This document shows, one piece after another, positions 61,301-64,000 of a stretch of 64,000 bases of DNA. Each line of letters opens with the position of its first letter. Position 1 is the stretch's first letter. The notes below the pieces were generated by a model, which did not search any database, was not told where the DNA came from, and saw nothing but the letters and a program-made list of their open reading frames with translations. Where the stretch lies: positions 111,714 through 175,713 of the forward strand of contig MEHQ01003738.1 in assembly GCA_008828725.1 (NCBI GenBank), given 5' to 3'. The DNA is from Saccharina japonica (lineage: Eukaryota; Sar; Phaeophyceae; Laminariales; Laminariaceae). The position numbers were made by a program, and so were the translations under genes.

Positions 61301-63496
61301 ATTTTGTCTTTTTTTTTTCGTGTGTGTGCGCGCGGTGACGGTGCGTTTTCGCAAGCGCCGCACGTTATCATATGCCTGGTATCATATCGAAAGTATCACA
61401 CCAAGCTTAAGCTTGCAAATATTATTTTTTTCAGATTTTGTTTTCGATATCACCATTGATCTCACAGCCTGTTTTTCTTTTCCAATATACCCATCCTATC
61501 ATGTGTTCTTTCGTCGACGCCACAGGTAAGTCACCGGCCGGGGTGGTCGGGCATCATTCAGTCGGCCGTGTCGCCGTCGCTGGAGGCTAGGCATTCAGCC
61601 GCAGCCGTACGGTCCTTGTGCACGAGACATCTAGGGGCGGCGCCGGAGATCCGCATCTTCGGGAAGGACGACGCCACCTTCACGTACATCCCTAGGTGAG
61701 AGGATGGGGGGGGGTTCCTACGATATGTGCCGTCGGCGTTTTTTTCACGGGTGGATGAAAAGGGGGGTCGGGGGCCGCTTGGCCTTTATATTTCCGCCCA
61801 TAGTGGTATTACGTTTATGTATATATATATACGGAGCGACGCTTTTTTGGGCCCTTTTTTTATGGTGGGAGTGTACAAGAGTTTTCCTTCAACAGATCGG
61901 AGCTCGGCACACGCCCTCCGCCCTTGTACGTAGTGTGGGTAGAGCCCCGTCCGTATAGAGCGTCAAGTGCAGGCAGGCAGGTGTTCGTGTATCTTAGGAC
62001 GGCCTTTGCAATGCGAAAACCTCCACAAATTATTGGTCCTTGACTCCTAGTATACTCCCCCCTCCCCGCGCGCTCCCCGCCCGCCCACCCGCGCCCCTGC
62101 CCCTCCCTCCGCCCCCCCACCGCCCGCCGTCTATGCCTCGTGTGTATTATACCTCCTGATCAACGTGTTTTACGGCATCTGCTTTGTGGACAAAGCCACC
62201 TAGAGGTAATGCTGTCGGAGCAGCTGAAGAACGCCTGCCGAGCCGTGGTGGAACGCCATCATCCGGCCTACTCGTGAGTTTTATTCGGATTTCCTGTGTC
62301 TTTCGTTGTCGTACTCTTGTTACCATACCGTTGTCCGAGCGGGAGGCGGAAACAAAACAGCAGGGCTTCTCTCGCTTTTTTGACGAGGCAATTTACGTAC
62401 GTTACCACTTCTTCGTTTCGTTTTTTCGTTTTTTTTCCCGTTTTTTTTCTTGTCTCTTGTTGCTCCTGCTGGCTGTCATCCGTGCCCTTTATACGAGCTC
62501 CCACACCTTGCCACAGGCTTTATCTGCACGCTGTTTTACCCCTTTTTTAACGGCCAGTTTTTTTTTTCGTTTTTTTCGGGGGGGTTTTTTCCCGTTTTTT
62601 TTTTTGTCTCTTGTTGCTTCTGCTGGCTGTCGTTCGTCCCCTTTACACCTCCCAGACTTTTGTCACAAGCTTTACCTGCTCGCTGTTTTCCGTTTTTTTA
62701 ACGGGCCCCTTGTAAGGTACCCTATTAAAAGCGCGTTCGGGATTGAAGGTCCCTTATGTATCGACGTCCTTAAACAGAGTTGCTGCCGGTCCCTTGTACA
62801 CATCGTAGTCAATCACTCGGAAAAAACGGCTGCGCATGAATTTGAGGCCCCTTCTATATGTGGGGTCTCTAGGAAAGGGGCTGCGTACGTACTTACTTCG
62901 CCATGCACCTGCACCATCGCGTGCGTCTATATGACGTGGTGTCGTGGTCCGTGCGAGCCGCAGTGGTAGCCGGTCGCCCTCCGCGCCAGGCGGCTAGTAT
63001 TGCTAAGCAAAACGAATCAGTACAAGCAGTACAAGGGCTGTATGTATGGTTGAAATGTACCACTCAGGCCGAGAATGTTGAATATGGTGCCCGTTTCGTG
63101 TTGGCATCAGACTACAAATTGGTCAGAGTGGTATTTTGGCTTTATTCCCTAATAACCCTCAACTAAAACCCTGCTGCTTGTGCTCGCGCTTCCGCTGCTG
63201 CTTGTGCTGCTGCTGCTGCTTCTTCTGCTGCTGCTTATGCTCGTGCTTCTGCTTGTGCTCGTGCTTCTGCTCCTGCTTCTGCTCCTGTTTCTGCTCCTAC
63301 TTCTTCTGCTCCTGCTTTTCTGCTTCTGCTCCTGCTTCTGCTGGCTGCGGGCAACGTTTGATCCTCATGCAGATCGATGACTGCCCTCGCCGGTCCAATG
63401 GCCACCTGGGGAGAGAAGGAGTGCTCGAGCGTGATGAAGCAGGCGCTCGCCGCGCAGGGGTGGCCAGACGGCGGCCCGCGAATGCCCCCCATCAAG
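58317..63496 (+). CDS. PDK/BCKDK-family mitochondrial dehydrogenase kinase, 3' end beyond window
   Basis: Seven exons join in phase: 58317-58445, 59115-59288, 59697-59824, 60554-60764, 61526-61695, 62196-62273 and 63373-63496. Seen: LSLKQLYVLGKDPE, then FLHKELPVRLSQRAVELMNL, LPHGLSDIPGVQQVY, IPRALSIGLQDFHNRLP, ISRFYTGRIGVRFLIEHHIS, EARHSAAAVRSLCTRHLG, FTYIPSHLEVMLSEQLKNAC and GPRMPPIK. Order and spacing match the helical N-terminal domain and the start of the GHKL kinase domain of pyruvate or branched-chain ketoacid dehydrogenase kinases. EQLKNAC is the N-box region, where family members usually have E-x-x-KN. Family role: phosphorylates the E1 subunit in the mitochondrial matrix and switches the complex off. 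The G boxes lie beyond 64000. PDK versus BCKDK is not settled from this half. The true start codon is uncertain. Confidence 0.88.
58505..58650. repeat. (GGTC)n microsatellite in PDK-like intron
   Basis: GGTC units with GTAG and GATT variants fill the start of the intron after the first confirmed kinase exon. Confidence 0.85.
59115..59288 (+). CDS. PDK-like kinase exon with conserved N-terminal motifs
   Basis: 58 codons from VNCLSLKQLYVLGKDPEPAH to LPHGLSDIPGVQQ. PVRL and the LPxGL...P.VQ pattern are signature N-terminal elements of PDK/BCKDK. Acceptor CCTGCAG at 59114 and donor CAGCAG|GTGCTT at 59288. Confidence 0.88.
59900..60530. repeat. CCGAAACC/CTGAAC minisatellite in PDK-like intron
   Basis: Degenerate ACTGAAAC units grade into ~48-bp units containing CCGAAACCGAAACCAAAC and CGCAACCTCAACCTCAAC, clearest at 60330-60500. 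The array ends about 30 bases before the exon at 60554. Confidence 0.85.
60554..60764 (+). CDS. PDK-like kinase exon with RFYTGRIGVRFL
   Basis: It encodes ALSIGLQDFHNRLPVED, a Gly-rich insert, then VQEAISRFYTGRIGVRFLIE and HHISTLPP. The helix containing RFYxxRIGxRxL is the strongest family signature in the locus. Acceptor CCCTGCAG at 60553 and donor CCG|GTGCGT at 60764. Confidence 0.9.
61003..61193. mobile_element. foldback element with 22-bp inverted ends
   Basis: Left end TGGTGTACCCATTTTAAGAC and right end TCTTTAAATGGGTACACCA differ at one base over the arms. An inner pair (AGATAGGACCA / AGATAAGACCA) is directly repeated. About 190 bp; non-coding, in the kinase intron between 60764 and 61526. 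Confidence 0.65.
61526..61695 (+). CDS. PDK-like kinase exon
   Basis: It encodes GWSGIIQSAVSPSLEARHSA and RSLCTRHLGAAPEIRIFGKD, ending TFTYIP with a split codon. The ARH...A..LC...G.AP.I pattern is a PDK family feature directly before the N-box. Confidence 0.88.
62196..62273 (+). CDS. PDK-like kinase exon with the N-box
   Basis: 26 codons: SHLEVMLSEQLKNACRAVVE then RHHPAYS. The start at 62196, after ACAAAG, completes the Ser codon split with 61695 and yields HLEVMLSEQLKNA, matching the family. The Asn of the N-box, which coordinates Mg-ATP in family members, is present. Confidence 0.85.
62417..62706. repeat. two-copy diverged tandem duplication, ~147-bp unit
   Basis: Both halves run from CGTTTTTT/CCCGTTTTTTT through CTTGTCTCTTGTTGCT, CTGCTGGCTGTC and GCTTTA to CGCTGTTTT and TTTTTTAACGG. 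It is intronic with no coding evidence. Confidence 0.8.
63178..63350. repeat. CTGCTT/CTCCTG hexanucleotide tract
   Basis: CTGCTGCTT and GCTCCTGCTTCTGCT units directly precede the kinase exon at 63373 and provide a pyrimidine-rich acceptor context. Confidence 0.85.
63373..63496 (+). CDS. PDK-like kinase exon, last one in the window
   Basis: It encodes SMTALAGPMATWGEKECSSV, MKQALAAQGWPDG and GPRMPPIK, leading to the strand (normally PPIxV) that precedes the first G box. Donor ATCAAG|GTAAAT at 63496, phase 0. A GAG run at 63535-63562 in the intron is not coding. Confidence 0.8.
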
Positions 63497-63682
63497 GTAA
63501 ATAAAGCCAATGCCGCGCTCGTGGGAGATAAAACGGAGGAGGAGGAGGAGGAGGAGGAGGAGGGTGGGAAGAGAAAGGGCAAAGGTTTAGATGCTTGTTA
63601 TTTGCATTGTAGGGGTGGGTATATAGTACCTAAGTTTTGCGGGGCTCCCGACTTGAACGTAGGACAGAAGCTCCGTACCATT

Positions 63683-63816
63683 ATTTCGGGGGGTCATAGT
63701 AAACACTAGTAAATAGGACCAAATAATATTGTGAGTAAAAATAGTTAAGTATATGGGTTTTTGTGTATACCGTAGGTTCTATTTACTAGTGTTTACTACA
63801 TTAGCCCACCCCGTAA
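63683..63816. mobile_element. TTACGGGG foldback element (MITE-like), longest copy
   Basis: Inverted ends extend about 37 bases (GGGGTCATAGTAAACACTAG with AAATAGGACC, and GGTTCTATTTACTAGTGTTT with ACTACATTAGCCC). Core AATAATATTGTGAG and GGGTTTTTGTGTATACCGTA. Confidence 0.8.
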
Positions 63817-64000
63817 TAGTAAGTCACCCGAAACTGACTTTTGAGAAAATATGTATGTAGGCTTACCCCGAGGAAAATTCCCATGGCCTAGGTTGGTGCT
63901 GACGAAAAATGGTGTGCAACAATAAGCCGCATGCCTTATGGGGTAATTAATTCCTCGGTCGTGGAGTAGTACACTATTACGGAGAGGGGGGGGGGGGTTT

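Overview
This is intron-rich nuclear DNA from a eukaryote. Coding exons are GC-rich and heavy in Ala, Gly and Ser. They are split by long introns with GT/AG ends that hold simple repeats and degraded mobile elements. There is no operon structure, and no rRNA or convincing tRNA gene. Gene style, very long introns and a TTAGGG-type repeat fit a stramenopile, most likely a brown alga such as Ectocarpus or a kelp. That placement is inference and was not checked against a database.

Three protein-coding loci are supported. (1) 1071-17557, plus strand: an HtrA/Deg serine protease (HTRA2-like, probably mitochondrial) in eight exons. It has a complete His-Asp-Ser triad, a PDZ domain and a poly-Glu tail. 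(2) 48221-24530, minus strand: a very large multi-exon gene for a protein of roughly 4,400 residues. It carries two Tudor-like modules, each followed by a Cys-rich motif, then a coiled coil, then helical segments separated by low-complexity linkers. I do not recognise its function. (3) 58317-63496, plus strand, running off the window: a mitochondrial pyruvate/branched-chain ketoacid dehydrogenase kinase (PDK/BCKDK family). Seven consecutive exons join in phase; the ATP-binding part lies beyond the window. A short exon starting at 48767 may be its first exon, about 9.5 kb upstream.

Three blocks of about 4 kb occur twice in tandem: 711-4848/4852-8817, 9994-13110/13823-16939 and 19857-23879/23880-27834. 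Each junction falls in a homopolymer, a microsatellite or an N. In blocks 1 and 3 the first copy carries extra indels or Ns; in block 2 the copies are nearly identical. They look more like unresolved haplotype or assembly duplications than real gene duplications. HtrA exons 1-3 and 4-7, and the last two exons of the large gene, are therefore each present twice.

The most interesting content is a pair of retroelement families inserted throughout the introns. One is the C-terminal end of a LINE-type reverse transcriptase. Its stop codon lies only about five bases before a poly-C tail, so it has almost no 3' UTR. The other is a non-coding element of about 500 bp (SINE-like) whose 3' end resembles the LINE terminus and also ends in poly-C. 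Copies are 5'-truncated, chained head to tail, and often separated by AT-rich spacers containing TATAAATA or TATTTATA. Several small foldback elements (MITE-like) and an over-represented TACCTGGTA motif also occur in non-coding DNA.
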